Under the pieces are notes generated by a model that did no database searches, was not told the DNA's origin, and saw only the letters and a list, made by a program, of their open reading frames with translations. The position numbers and the translations under genes were made by a program. 64,000 nucleotides of DNA from contig JAAFIC010000002.1 of assembly GCA_013298565.1 (NCBI GenBank), forward strand, positions 1-64,000, read 5' to 3'. This stretch comes from Alphaproteobacteria bacterium (GTDB lineage Bacteria > Pseudomonadota > Alphaproteobacteria > Elsterales > Elsteraceae). Below are positions 49,616 through 59,724 of this stretch, piece after piece. Position 1 is the stretch's first letter. Every line of letters begins with the position of its first letter.

Positions 49616-51414
49616 ATCGAGCGGAAAGCCCGCCGCCCGGTCGCGAGCGGATATTTCAGGGTCTCGGCGTCGCGCCCGGTATCGCCCTCGGCACGGCCTG
49701 GGTTTCTGACGACACGGCCCCATCGACCCCGGAATATATGATCGAGATTGATGGTTTGGCCGCCGAATCTCAGCGCTTGAAAGACGCGGTGGCGCTGGCG
49801 ACCAAGCAGCTTCGCAAACTGAAAGTAAAGTCCCAATCCTTGCCCCCAGCGGCGGCGGAAGAGTTGGGGTATTTATTGGATGCCCGCCTGCAAATGCTGG
49901 CAGGCTCCCGTCTTATTCGCACGGCAGATAAGCTGATAGCGGAATTACGCCTGAATGCGGAAGCGGCGGTGCGTGCCACCGTGGCCGAAATCAGCGACGG
50001 GTTCGCGCGGATGGGCGATGCCTATTTGGCCGCGCGGGGGGAAGACGTGCGGGAGGTGGGCGAGCGGCTTATTCGCTGCCTCATGGCAACGCCTTACGTG
50101 GCGCTCAAGCATCTGCCCGAAGGCTGTATTCTGATTGCGACCGACCTTACCCCAGCGGATACGGCGCTGCTCGACCCGAAGCTGGTGCTAGGCTTTGCAA
50201 CCGAACAGGGCGGCAAGGAAAGCCACACCGCGATTATGGCGCGCTCCTTGGGGGTGCCGGCGATTCTGGGGATTGCCCATCTGGTCGAGGGGCTAAAAAC
50301 CGGCGATCCGATCATTCTCGATGGGCACGCGGGCAAGCTCATCGTTCATCCAACGCCCGAAACCCGCGATCGCTACGAGGCGCAAGGGGTGGCGCTGAAG
50401 CAGGAGCGCAAGCGCCTCTCCCGCCTGCGCGACATGCCTGCGGTCACGCTTGATGGGTTCACCATTAGCCTGAACGCCAATATCGAACTGCCGCGCGACC
50501 TTGAGGGCGCGCACCGGGTGGGCGCGGAAGGCGTTGGCCTACTCCGCACCGAATTTCTTTACATGAACCGCGACCAAGCGCCCGACGAAGACGAGCAATA
50601 TGAGTTTCTGCGCGAGGTCGTGGACGGGATGGACGGGCGTCTCGTTACCATTCGCACCATCGACATCGGCGGCGACAAATTAGCCCCGGCCTTGCGCGAA
50701 CAAATCGGGGAGCCTATCGAAGAAGCGCCGAACCCGGCCTTGGGCGTGCGCGGCGTGCGCCTGTCCCTCGCTCATCCGCGCTTGTTCGAGACACAGCTTG
50801 CCGCTATTCTGCGCGCGGCGGTGCATGGGCCAGTGCGGATTTTGCTGCCGATGATCTCCCACATTGGCGAAGTGCATCAGGCGCGCGAAACTCTAGAGCG
50901 CGTGCACAAGCGCCTGAAGCGGCGCAAGGTCAATGTGCCAGAAAAATTGCCGCCCTTGGGCGTGATGATCGAAGTGCCGGGCGCGGCCTTGTCGGCAGAT
51001 GGCCTCGCGGCGGTATCGGATTTTTTCGCCATCGGCACGAATGATCTGACCATGTACACCCTGGCTATCGACCGAGGGGACGAGCGGGTAGCCGCGCTGT
51101 ATGAGCCTTTGCATCCGGCAGTGCTTCGCCTCATTCAGTTCACCGTAGAAGCGGGCTTGCGCTACCGCATTCCGGTGAGCATCTGCGGCGAAATCGCGGG
51201 CGATCCGCGTTTCGTGCCGTTGCTGCTGGGGATTGGCGTGCGGGAGCTTTCCATGTCCGCGCCCAAACTCCCCAGCGTGAAAGAGCGTATTCGCGCCCTC
51301 AGCCTCACCGAAGCCAGCCGCCGGGCGCGCACGATCATGGATCAAGCCGACGCCAAACGCATCGGCGAGTTGCTTGATGATTTCATCGCCAATCTCGGTG
51401 TTCACTCGGTCTGA
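49597..51414 (+). CDS. ptsI: PTS Enzyme I
   Basis: GGKESHTAIMARSLGVPAILG; EGVGLLRTEFLYM; FAIGTNDLTMYTLAIDRGD. Start ambiguous (49597 or 49606). Confidence 0.95.
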   Translation: MPRMKNDRAESPPPGRERIFQGLGVAPGIALGTAWVSDDTAPSTPEYMIEIDGLAAESQRLKDAVALATKQLRKLKVKSQSLPPAAAEELGYLLDARLQMLAGSRLIRTADKLIAELRLNAEAAVRATVAEISDGFARMGDAYLAARGEDVREVGERLIRCLMATPYVALKHLPEGCILIATDLTPADTALLDPKLVLGFATEQGGKESHTAIMARSLGVPAILGIAHLVEGLKTGDPIILDGHAGKLIVHPTPETRDRYEAQGVALKQERKRLSRLRDMPAVTLDGFTISLNANIELPRDLEGAHRVGAEGVGLLRTEFLYMNRDQAPDEDEQYEFLREVVDGMDGRLVTIRTIDIGGDKLAPALREQIGEPIEEAPNPALGVRGVRLSLAHPRLFETQLAAILRAAVHGPVRILLPMISHIGEVHQARETLERVHKRLKRRKVNVPEKLPPLGVMIEVPGAALSADGLAAVSDFFAIGTNDLTMYTLAIDRGDERVAALYEPLHPAVLRLIQFTVEAGLRYRIPVSICGEIAGDPRFVPLLLGIGVRELSMSAPKLPSVKERIRALSLTEASRRARTIMDQADAKRIGELLDDFIANLGVHSV

Positions 51415-51429
51415 AAGAATCCGTGAAGC

Positions 51430-52293
51430 ATGTTGGGGGAAGCCTCGGCGCTGATGGCGTCGCTGTGTTGGACCTTGGGTCCGCTCATCGCAACGCCGGT
51501 CATCAAGGAAATCGGCTCGGTCGCCTTCAGCCGCAGCCGAATGATTGTGTTTGTGATATTGCTCGGTGCAGCGGCCAGCCTGTTTGCCGATTGGAGCCGC
51601 CTGACGTGGGACGCGAGCTTCTGGGCCGTGCTGTCGGGCCTCATTGGCTTGTCGTTGGGCGATGTGGCGCTCTTCCAATGCTATAAAATGATTGGCCCCC
51701 GCCTCGGCAGTCTTATTTATATGAGTGCCGCGCCGTTTACCGTTGTGCTGGGGTGGGCGTTTTTGGGGGAAGCCCTGCCGTTTCAAGCGCTCGTTGGCGG
51801 GGCTTTGGCCCTCAGCGGCATTGCGCTAGCGGTAGCCCGAAAAGAAAAAGAAGCCGCCAGCCTTGCGCCCGAACCGGGGGCTATCGGGGTGGGTATTCTC
51901 TTCGGTCTGCTCGGCGGTTTGGGGCAAGCGGGCGGCTCCTTGCTGCAAAAACCAGCGCTGGTGGCCGGGATTGATCCCATTCTGGTGGCGTTCTTGCGCG
52001 CCTTGGGGTCGCTCGCGCTCTTTCTGCTCATCACCCGCCCTAGCGCCTTTCGTCAACCGGGGCGGTTGTGGAAGCGGATTGCGCTGGCGGGATCAATCTC
52101 TGGTGGCGGGGTGTTCTTTGTCTCTTATGCCATCGCCCATGTCGAAACTGGCTTGGCCGCGATCTTGAGCGCGCTGCCACCGATTCTGATGCTGCCAATT
52201 TTGCGGATTTTCTTTGGCGTCCGCCTAAGTTGGGTCTCCTGGGCCGCAACCGCGCTGGCCTTGTTCGGCGTTGCGTTGATTCTCACGCGCTGA
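51430..52293 (+). CDS. EamA/DMT family transporter
   Basis: Ten-TM EamA pattern; SLGDVALFQCYKMIGPRLGSLIYMSAAPFTVVLGW. Confidence 0.85.
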   Translation: MLGEASALMASLCWTLGPLIATPVIKEIGSVAFSRSRMIVFVILLGAAASLFADWSRLTWDASFWAVLSGLIGLSLGDVALFQCYKMIGPRLGSLIYMSAAPFTVVLGWAFLGEALPFQALVGGALALSGIALAVARKEKEAASLAPEPGAIGVGILFGLLGGLGQAGGSLLQKPALVAGIDPILVAFLRALGSLALFLLITRPSAFRQPGRLWKRIALAGSISGGGVFFVSYAIAHVETGLAAILSALPPILMLPILRIFFGVRLSWVSWAATALALFGVALILTR

Positions 52294-52329
52294 TTTCTTT
52301 GCGCCGAAAAACACCGTAAACTGCCGCCC

Positions 52330-53091
52330 ATGCTTCAAATCACCCTTCTGCCCGCGCGCAGCGATAACTACATCTTCCTCGGTCTCGATACTGCCACAGG
52401 CTTTCGGTTCGTCGTCGATCCTGCCGATGCGGCGTTGGTGTTGGGCGCGCTCCAGGGTGGCACGCTCGATGCGATTTTGAATACGCACCACCACGACGAT
52501 CACGTAAGCGGTAATCTGGCGCTGAAAGCCGCGACGGGCTGCACCATCATCGGCCCTGCGGCGGACCGCGACCGGATTCCGGGGATCGACCGGGCGGTGG
52601 CGGAGGGTGAGACGGTCGCGCTCGGTGCGTCCGTAGCCGTGGTGATGGACGTGCCGGGCCACACGCGCGGCCATATCGCCTATTATTGCGCCGAAAGCGC
52701 CGCGCTGTTCTGCGGCGATACGCTGTTTGCCTTGGGATGCGGGCGCTTGTTCGAGGGCACTCCCGCTCAGATGTGGGCCGCGCTAAAACGCTTTCGCGCG
52801 TTGCCTGCGGAGACGCGCATTTATTGCGCCCATGAATATACCGAGAGCAACTTACGGTTTGCCGAACACCTGCTGCCCGGCGATGCGGCGCTTACGGCCT
52901 ATGGAGCGGAAATTCGCGCAAAACGGGCGCAAGGTTTACCAACCGTGCCGCCCTTGATGGGGCAGGAAGCGCGCACCAATCCCTTCCTACTTGCCGACGC
53001 GCCGGGCATGGCCGCAAGGCTCGGGCTTGCAGCGAATGCAGAGCCGGTTGCAGTTTTTGCAGAGATCCGAGGTCGCAAGGATCGCTTTTAG
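52330..53091 (+). CDS. gloB: Hydroxyacylglutathione hydrolase (glyoxalase II)
   Basis: THHHDDHVSG metallo-beta-lactamase motif; CGDTLFALGCGRLFEGTPAQMW. Confidence 0.93.
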   Translation: MLQITLLPARSDNYIFLGLDTATGFRFVVDPADAALVLGALQGGTLDAILNTHHHDDHVSGNLALKAATGCTIIGPAADRDRIPGIDRAVAEGETVALGASVAVVMDVPGHTRGHIAYYCAESAALFCGDTLFALGCGRLFEGTPAQMWAALKRFRALPAETRIYCAHEYTESNLRFAEHLLPGDAALTAYGAEIRAKRAQGLPTVPPLMGQEARTNPFLLADAPGMAARLGLAANAEPVAVFAEIRGRKDRF

Positions 53092-53129
53092 GTAGTATCG
53101 TCTTGTTTCAACAGTTTAGAGGAATAATC

Positions 53130-53726
53130 ATGCTCCAGCTCCGGTATTCGCCCGCCTCGCCCTACGCGCGTAAGGTTATGGTGATTGTCCATGAAACTGG
53201 CTTGTCGGACGAAGTGAGCATTGTTACAACCAATCCCCACCAAGAAGAATCCCTTCGGGTGCACAACCCGCTGTGCAAAGTGCCAACGCTGGTGTTGGAG
53301 GATGGCGAGGCGCTGTTCGATAGCCCAGTGATCGTCGAATATCTGCTGGCGCTCGCTAGCAATACCGATTTGCTGCCGCTGGGTGGCCCCGCGCGCTGGT
53401 CGGTACTGCGGCTGCAAGCGTTGGGCGATGGGATTTGCGACGCGGCGTTCGGCACGCGCATGGAGACCTTGCGGGCTGATGGCGAAAAATCGCCCAGTTT
53501 CATTGCACGTCAAGAGGCGGCGATGATGGCTGCGGCGGATTGGTTGGAGGGCCAAGCGCGGCAGTTGGAGCCGATCACGCTGGGCAGCTTAACGGTTGCG
53601 TGCGGTCTGGGATATATGGATTTTCGCCTGCCCCATCTTGATTGGCGCACGGGCCGCCCGCGTTTGGCAGCGTGGTATGCGGCTATCGAAACGCGCCCCT
53701 CTCTGGTCGCCACGCGCCCCGCATAG
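53130..53726 (+). CDS. Glutathione S-transferase family protein
   Basis: LRYSPASPYARKVMVIVHETGL; KVPTLVLEDGEALFDSPVIVEYL. Confidence 0.9.
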   Translation: MLQLRYSPASPYARKVMVIVHETGLSDEVSIVTTNPHQEESLRVHNPLCKVPTLVLEDGEALFDSPVIVEYLLALASNTDLLPLGGPARWSVLRLQALGDGICDAAFGTRMETLRADGEKSPSFIARQEAAMMAAADWLEGQARQLEPITLGSLTVACGLGYMDFRLPHLDWRTGRPRLAAWYAAIETRPSLVATRPA

Positions 53727-53768
53727 AGTTCATATCACATATAACGAATGTTGTTTGTGATATGAACT
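53727..53768. promoter_or_regulatory. 13-bp perfect inverted repeat (operator or terminator)
   Basis: AGTTCATATCACA-N16-TGTGATATGAACT between the GST gene and the ABC operon. Confidence 0.7.
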
Positions 53769-53824
53769 TTACACGCGGTTACGAGTGTGGTTCTGTGAAT
53801 TCCAGATTTTCTGGAGGATTTCCT

Positions 53825-54856
53825 ATGCGCTCTTTGGTCTCCCGTCTCAGCCGCCGCGCTGCCCTTATCGGCGTTACCGCCAGCCTTGCGGTCATGGCCC
53901 TGCCTGCTGCCGCGCAAGTAAAGTTGCAAGTCGGCTATATCCCCGTGCTCGGCGTCTCGCAGTTGTTTGTGATGGAAGGCGAGGGTTGGGCGAAGGCGGC
54001 AGGGCTGGACCTGCAAATCACCCGCTTCGATAGCGGCCCCGCGATGATTCAGGCGCTGGCGTCTGGCAAGCTCGATGTGCTGTATGCGGGCGTTAGCCCC
54101 TTCATCGTCGCCAAAGCCAATGGCATCGGCGTTACAGTATTGGCGGCGACCGCGACGGAAGAAATTGCGCTGGTTGGGCGCGGTAAGTTTGCCGATTTGG
54201 TGGCGAAAACCGGTTCTGCCGCTGCCGCTGTTCCGGTTTTCTTTAAGGAAACTGGCCAGAAGGTGAAAATCTCTACTCAGCCTGCGGGGTCGGTGCCGGA
54301 TACGGTAACGCGCTATTGGGCGCAAGAAGTGGGTAAGCTCGATCCGAACCAGATCGAGATTCTGCCAATGGGGATTGAAAAGACCCAGCAAGCGCTGCTG
54401 GCCAAAGCCGTCGATGTGGCGGCGGTGCGCGAGCCGGTGATTACCATTATCCGCGATCTCGACCCGGAGGTGAAAATCGTCGGCCTTGGCGGCGAGATTT
54501 TTCCAGGGCAACCCGGCTCGGTGTTGGCGGTGCGCGATGACGCGCGCAAGGCGAACCCGGCGGCGATCGACACGCTTGTGGCCCTGCATGTTCGGGCGAC
54601 CAAGCTGCTGGCGTCCGACCCGAAGAAAGCCGCCCCGGCAGTGCATAAGTTCATCGGCGCGGGCTTAACCGATCAGAGTACGATTGAGCGCGCGCTGTCT
54701 TCGCCCTCGTCGAAATTCGAGGCTAATCCCGATATTATCCGCGCTTCAGTCGAAAAAATGCAGACTTTCCAGGCGAAAATCGGCACGTTGCCTCAAACCG
54801 TTCCGCTCGATACCTTGTTCGACGTTGGCCCCTATAAGAAAGCCGCTACCCCGTGA
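53825..54856 (+). CDS. ABC transporter substrate-binding protein, NitT/TauT (SsuA-like) family
   Basis: Signal SRRAALIGVTASLAVMALPAAAQ; VGYIPVLGVSQLFVMEGEGW. Confidence 0.88.
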   Translation: MRSLVSRLSRRAALIGVTASLAVMALPAAAQVKLQVGYIPVLGVSQLFVMEGEGWAKAAGLDLQITRFDSGPAMIQALASGKLDVLYAGVSPFIVAKANGIGVTVLAATATEEIALVGRGKFADLVAKTGSAAAAVPVFFKETGQKVKISTQPAGSVPDTVTRYWAQEVGKLDPNQIEILPMGIEKTQQALLAKAVDVAAVREPVITIIRDLDPEVKIVGLGGEIFPGQPGSVLAVRDDARKANPAAIDTLVALHVRATKLLASDPKKAAPAVHKFIGAGLTDQSTIERALSSPSSKFEANPDIIRASVEKMQTFQAKIGTLPQTVPLDTLFDVGPYKKAATP

Positions 54857-55656
54857 CCGACAAGGCGACCGCTGCCGCGCCTGCGCTTCCCCTTCTGAAA
54901 GATCGAACCCAGCTTCACCGATTGATTCTGTCTCTCGTCGGCTTGGTTGTTTTCGTAGGTTTGTGGGAATCGCTGGCACAAACCGGGCTTATGTCCCGCA
55001 CGCTCGCGCCGCCGCCGTCAATGGTGCCGGCGGCAGCCTTGCGGGAATGGGCGAGCGGTCACTGGTGGAAGGCAGTTCAGGGCAGTTTCGGGCACTATGC
55101 GGCTGGGTTGCTGGTCGGCTCCGGTCTTGGCATCGCGCTGGGGATTTCCGCCGGTTTGTCGCGGACCTTCGAGGCGTTGCAACTCGGTATCGTGCGGGTA
55201 TTGCGCCCGATACCGGGGATTGCCTGGATACCGTTTGCGGTCATATGGTTCGGCATTACCGAAGCGGCGGCGACCTTTATCATCGCGATTGGCGTGTTCT
55301 GGATTAACTATTTTGCGGCGTTTGCAGCGGTGCGCGGCGTCGATCCCGATTTGCTGGAAGTGGCGGAGGCTTTCGGGCATCGCTCGCGCTTGGCGAAGCT
55401 GTTCAAGATCGTGCTGCCCGCAGCGGCTCCCGGCATTTTTAATGGCATTCGCATTGCCTTGGGCCAAGGCTGGATGGCGGTGGTCGCCGCCGAACTGTTT
55501 GGCATTCCCGGCATTGGCGCGCGGATGATGGAAGCCTCCTCCCTGCTGGCAACCTCTGTTGTTGTGCTCTACATGCTCACCATTGCCGGGCTTTATAGCC
55601 TTACCGATATTGCGTTTGGCCGCCTGACGGCCCTGGTGCTGCAATGGCAACGCTAA
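54853..55656 (+). CDS. ABC transporter permease, NitT/TauT family
   Basis: RVLRPIPGIAWIPFAVIWFGITEAAATFII; GTG start overlapping upstream stop. Confidence 0.92.
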   Translation: MTDKATAAAPALPLLKDRTQLHRLILSLVGLVVFVGLWESLAQTGLMSRTLAPPPSMVPAAALREWASGHWWKAVQGSFGHYAAGLLVGSGLGIALGISAGLSRTFEALQLGIVRVLRPIPGIAWIPFAVIWFGITEAAATFIIAIGVFWINYFAAFAAVRGVDPDLLEVAEAFGHRSRLAKLFKIVLPAAAPGIFNGIRIALGQGWMAVVAAELFGIPGIGARMMEASSLLATSVVVLYMLTIAGLYSLTDIAFGRLTALVLQWQR

Positions 55657-56420
55657 ACCCGCCGATCATCGAGATTTCCGGCCTGCAACTGGCCTATCCG
55701 CAAGCCGATGGCGGGCGAACGGTGGTGCTTGAGAATCTCGATCTTACGCTCAACCGGGGTGATTTCGTTGCTATCGTCGGCGCGTCGGGCGTCGGGAAAT
55801 CCACCCTGCTGCGCGTGCTGGCCGATCTGTCGAAACCCTCTGCCGGAACCGTTATCAGCCGTCTTACGCCGCGCCCGAACAGTCGCCCTAGCGCGCTGGT
55901 GTTCCAAGAAGCGCGCCTGCTGCCGTGGCGGCGCATTTTGGGGAATGTGATGTTCGGCCTCGAAGGTTTGGGCCTCTCGACAGCCGATCAGCGCCGCCGG
56001 GCGGAAGCGGCTTTGGCCCTCGTTGGGCTGTCGGAGTTTCACGCCCGCTGGCCCTATCAGCTTTCCGGCGGGCAGCGCCAGCGCGTCGGCCTTGCGCGCG
56101 CGCTGGCAGTGGAACCCGATCTGCTGCTGCTGGACGAGCCGTTCGGCGCGCTCGACGCCATCACCCGCGCGCAGTTGCAAGACGAAGTTCTGCGTATCTG
56201 GAAAGCCAGCGGCACAACCATTCTGATGGTCACGCACGATATTGATGAAGCCGTCTACCTCGCCGACCGAGTGATCTTGCTGGGCGGCAAACCCGCGCAT
56301 ATCACCGCGAGCCACCCCATTCTCGACCCGCGCCCGCGCCAACGCGGGGTCGCGCTTGCGATCGAACGGGTGCGGAGCGACCTCGGACGGGCGATGAGCG
56401 TGGAAGGCGAGGGGATTTAG
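55644..56420 (+). CDS. ABC transporter ATP-binding protein, NitT/TauT family
   Basis: GASGVGKSTLLRVLADL; LSGGQRQRVGLARAL; DEPFGALD. Confidence 0.94.
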   Translation: MATLNPPIIEISGLQLAYPQADGGRTVVLENLDLTLNRGDFVAIVGASGVGKSTLLRVLADLSKPSAGTVISRLTPRPNSRPSALVFQEARLLPWRRILGNVMFGLEGLGLSTADQRRRAEAALALVGLSEFHARWPYQLSGGQRQRVGLARALAVEPDLLLLDEPFGALDAITRAQLQDEVLRIWKASGTTILMVTHDIDEAVYLADRVILLGGKPAHITASHPILDPRPRQRGVALAIERVRSDLGRAMSVEGEGI

Positions 56421-56559
56421 AGCGGTTGTAAAGTTGGTACTGATTGAGGGGCGCAAGCCTTTTTTTTCTTCTCTCTCATTAATGGCATAGAGATTGCGTA
56501 ATTTATATGCTGAATATGATTATATTATGCCAATGGGCTGGCATAGGGGGGAGATAGTG

Positions 56560-58239
56560 ATGAAGATCGGTCATAAGGTTGTTGGCGTTGTTATTTTTCT
56601 CTGCGTGTTGATCGGCGGTATGGTTGCCCTTGCGGTGACAACTCTGCGCGATGCAACGGGGCGGTTCGAGAGCGTTGCCCAGGTGACGCAGCAGGTCTAT
56701 TCCTCTGGCAGGGCCACCTCTAACCTGCTGTCCTTCGCGCGTTCGGTGGAATATCTGCCGCTGGACCTGCCGAGTGGCGATAGGGCTGCGATTGAAGCGG
56801 CTGCGAGCGACGAGCTTGGGCGTTTGCGCGAACGGCTGGAGCAGTTGGAACGCAATGCCGCTGATCCCGAGGATAAAACAGCGGTGAGCGATTTCCGTAC
56901 GCGCTTGGATGGGTATGAGAAAGCCTATTTATTAATCATTTCCCTTACGAAGGACGGAATCGCCGAGGGCCGCGCGAAGGCCCTGGAAGAGGTTTTGGGG
57001 CAACGGCGGGTTGTCGCAGCCCTGCGGCGTAAACTTATTGAAATAGAAGACCGCAATAATAAGGTCGTGAATGAGTCGAGGGTCGATTTTGGCGTCTATG
57101 CTAGCGATGCGGACACTGCGCTGAAAGGCATTGGCATTGCAGGCGTTGCCATTGGTTTACTCGGCTCGCTGCTGGTCGCCCGGCGTGGCATTACTGGCCC
57201 GCTCGGGCGGATTACCGACGCGATGGCGCGGGTTGCTCAGGGCGATCTCACGCTTGAAATCCCTGGCCTGAAACGCCGGGACGAGTTGGGGCGACTGGCC
57301 GGCGCGCTGAACCGCTTCAAAGCTCAAGCTGAAGCCAGCCTAAATCTTGAAGCCGAACGGCGCGCGGCGGAAGAGCGGTCAGCGGACGAAAAACGCCACA
57401 CTATGCTTGCCCTTGCCGAGCGGTTCGAGGCCAGTATTGGCGATTTGGTGCGGGAGACTCTCGCCGCTTCCGAAGGGTTAGGCCAACGCGCGCAAGCCCT
57501 GTCGCAAACAGCGGAAAGCACGGCCCTGCAAGCTTGCGAAGCTGCCTCGGCGGCGCATCAAACCACAGGTAATGTTCAAACCGTGGCGGCGGCGACCGAA
57601 GAGTTAAGCTCGTCCATTTCCGAAATCACTCGGCAGGCCAGCCAATCGGTCATCTTGGCAGACGAAGGCGTGCAGGCGGCAAATGCCACCAGCGAGACCA
57701 TCGGCACTTTGGCGGCAAGCACCAGCCGTATTGGCAATGTTGTGCGGCTCATTCAAGAAATCGCCGAACAAACCAATCTGCTTGCGCTGAATGCCACCAT
57801 TGAAGCCGCGCGCGCGGGGGACGCCGGGCGCGGCTTTGCCGTGGTGGCGGGAGAGGTGAAATCACTGGCCAGTCAAACCGCGCACGCTACCAGCGAGATT
57901 CAAAGCCAGATCGCGGCAATCCAGTCCGAAACCGGCTCGGCTGTGGCGATGGTAACGCGCATTTCCGATGTGATTCTCCGTATGAATAATCTCAGCACGA
58001 CAGTCGCCGCCGCAGTTGGTCAGCAAGGCGCGGCCACGGGGGAAATTGCGCGCAATGTGCAGCAGGCTGCGGCGGGAACCGACGTGGTGACGGATAATGT
58101 AAGCCGGATGCAAGGATCGGCTAACGATACCGGCGCGGCAGCCCAAGCTGTGAGCGCGGCTGCAAGCGGGTTGAACCGCACCGCCTCCCATCTCGATCAA
58201 GCGGTCGCGGCGTTTCTAGCGTCCATCCGCGCGGCATGA
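56560..58239 (+). CDS. Methyl-accepting chemotaxis protein
   Basis: HAMP plus [37 protein letters not shown]. Confidence 0.95.
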   Translation: MKIGHKVVGVVIFLCVLIGGMVALAVTTLRDATGRFESVAQVTQQVYSSGRATSNLLSFARSVEYLPLDLPSGDRAAIEAAASDELGRLRERLEQLERNAADPEDKTAVSDFRTRLDGYEKAYLLIISLTKDGIAEGRAKALEEVLGQRRVVAALRRKLIEIEDRNNKVVNESRVDFGVYASDADTALKGIGIAGVAIGLLGSLLVARRGITGPLGRITDAMARVAQGDLTLEIPGLKRRDELGRLAGALNRFKAQAEASLNLEAERRAAEERSADEKRHTMLALAERFEASIGDLVRETLAASEGLGQRAQALSQTAESTALQACEAASAAHQTTGNVQTVAAATEELSSSISEITRQASQSVILADEGVQAANATSETIGTLAASTSRIGNVVRLIQEIAEQTNLLALNATIEAARAGDAGRGFAVVAGEVKSLASQTAHATSEIQSQIAAIQSETGSAVAMVTRISDVILRMNNLSTTVAAAVGQQGAATGEIARNVQQAAAGTDVVTDNVSRMQGSANDTGAAAQAVSAAASGLNRTASHLDQAVAAFLASIRAA

Positions 58240-58295
58240 AGCCAATCTTGTCGATAGTCTCGATATTCGCTGCGGTTGGGTCTTATCAGGCCCTT

Positions 58296-58331
58296 AGGGC
58301 GTCTTGCGTTAACCTTTACGCAAGACGCTCT
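58296..58331 (+). terminator. Stem-loop downstream of the MCP gene
   Basis: AGGGCGTCTTGCGTTAA-cc-TTTACGCAAGACGCTCT with one internal mismatch; abuts repeat copy 3. Confidence 0.75.
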
Positions 58332-58432
58332 AGTATTATCTTAGCCCTCGCCGGGCGGGCGCATCCGCGCCCTTGGCCGCCGCCTCAATGGCGGCTTTTA
58401 GAGCCGCGCCAGAGTTAAGGCGCGCGGCTCTA
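58330..58432 (+). repeat. Dispersed hairpin-ended repeat, copy 3 (short form)
   Basis: Same ends as copy 1 but lacking two internal hairpin-rich segments. Confidence 0.88.
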
Positions 58433-58439
58433 ATGGCGC

Positions 58440-59714
58440 TTGTGTTTTGAGAAACGCCCGCCTTTCAGAAAAATATCGAGACGGATCAGAGCATTGACTT
58501 CGCTTTTACAGCGTCTCTCGCTAAAAATAAATTTTGAAAATCTTCCTGAGTGCTTGATTATTGCATTTTTCGGAATGCTCATTCTGTCCTTGAATGGGTA
58601 CTTAGATTTTTTCTTGGATATTTTTCGCTTCAACAGAATGACGCCGATTTTTGCCGATTTACGCACGGTCCCAACCGCCGAGTTTTACGCGGCGAACCTA
58701 ACCCCGCGCGGCGCAAATAGTTTCGATCCCTGGGGGCGGGCGTTCAACTATCCTGAGATTTGGATTTTTCTGTTCGACTTCCTGCGCGCCCTTTGGCTCG
58801 ATCCTGTGCTGGTGGTCGGGTATGGGCAAATCCTGGCCCTCGCTGGCGCGGCCCTGATGACTGTCCGCAGGTTAGAGCGCGCGGGCGAACGATGGCTCCT
58901 CACAGCGCTCCTCTGTTCCCCGCCCATCGTGCTGCTGCTGGAGCGCGGCAATAGCGATACGCTGATCTTTCTGCTCTGCCTTTTAAGCCTGCGCGGGCAC
59001 TCTGTAGGCCGAGGAATTGCGGTAGGACTTGCCGCCGCCCTCAAGCTCTATCCGCTCGTCTGGTTCTTGCCGCTGTTGGCGCTGACGGGCAAGCGCGCGC
59101 CGCTCGTACTCGGATTAAGCCTGACCGCGCCGCTATGGGGCTGGACGTTGCTGCAAAGTACCGCGATTCTAACGGCAACCCCCCACAGTGGCGATGGCTC
59201 TACAGCGTTTGGCCTGCGGGCAACCCGCAATAGCCTTGGTTGGTGGGCGGAACATCTCTACGGCATTACCCTGCCGTCGCCGGTTCTGCTTGCGGGCAGC
59301 CTCGTGAGTCTGTTTCTCATCGGCCTCGTGTTTTACGCCTTCAACCGCCGCGATATTACCCAGATCACCGACGATATTGCCGCGTCTTCCCGATGGCCGC
59401 TGTTGCTCGCGTTTGGCTTTCTGCACCTCGCGCTTTTTTGTGCGGCATCGAGTTGGGCCTATCGGTTGATTTTTTTCGCGCCGGTGGCCTTTAGCATTCT
59501 CCGGTTCAGCCTGTGGACGACAAAGCCGCTCGGCCCCTGGTTCCGGGCGTTTCTGGGGGCCGCGTTCGGGCTGCCCTTCGTTGTGCCTTTTCTGCCGTAT
59601 GGTTGGATGCTGTTTAGTCTGGCAGTCTCTCTCTCCATCCCAATCTTAGTGATTTTGCTGGGCGGCTTGATATGGCAACGTCAGTCTGCCGTCTCAAAAA
59701 TCCCAACATTTTGA
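58440..59714 (+). CDS. Multi-TM protein, DUF2029/GT87-like glycosyltransferase candidate
   Basis: Many TM segments; FADLRTVPTAEF...NSFDPWGRAFNYPEIWIF and AALKLYPLVWFLPL resemble GT-C mannosyltransferases; start uncertain. Confidence 0.55.
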   Translation: MCFEKRPPFRKISRRIRALTSLLQRLSLKINFENLPECLIIAFFGMLILSLNGYLDFFLDIFRFNRMTPIFADLRTVPTAEFYAANLTPRGANSFDPWGRAFNYPEIWIFLFDFLRALWLDPVLVVGYGQILALAGAALMTVRRLERAGERWLLTALLCSPPIVLLLERGNSDTLIFLLCLLSLRGHSVGRGIAVGLAAALKLYPLVWFLPLLALTGKRAPLVLGLSLTAPLWGWTLLQSTAILTATPHSGDGSTAFGLRATRNSLGWWAEHLYGITLPSPVLLAGSLVSLFLIGLVFYAFNRRDITQITDDIAASSRWPLLLAFGFLHLALFCAASSWAYRLIFFAPVAFSILRFSLWTTKPLGPWFRAFLGAAFGLPFVVPFLPYGWMLFSLAVSLSIPILVILLGGLIWQRQSAVSKIPTF

Positions 59715-59724
59715 AAGGTCGCCC

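Noticed and set aside
49472-49723. Minus-strand ORF with repeated peptide SSSGAFFIRGILHPG
   Set aside because: Merely the translation of the 16-bp tandem repeat at the ptsH-ptsI junction in antisense.
58430-58666. 78-aa Lys-rich minus-strand ORF ending at the TAG of repeat copy 3
   Set aside because: Antisense to the start of the multi-TM gene, no recognisable domain; not counted as a fourth gene with a repeat-supplied stop.
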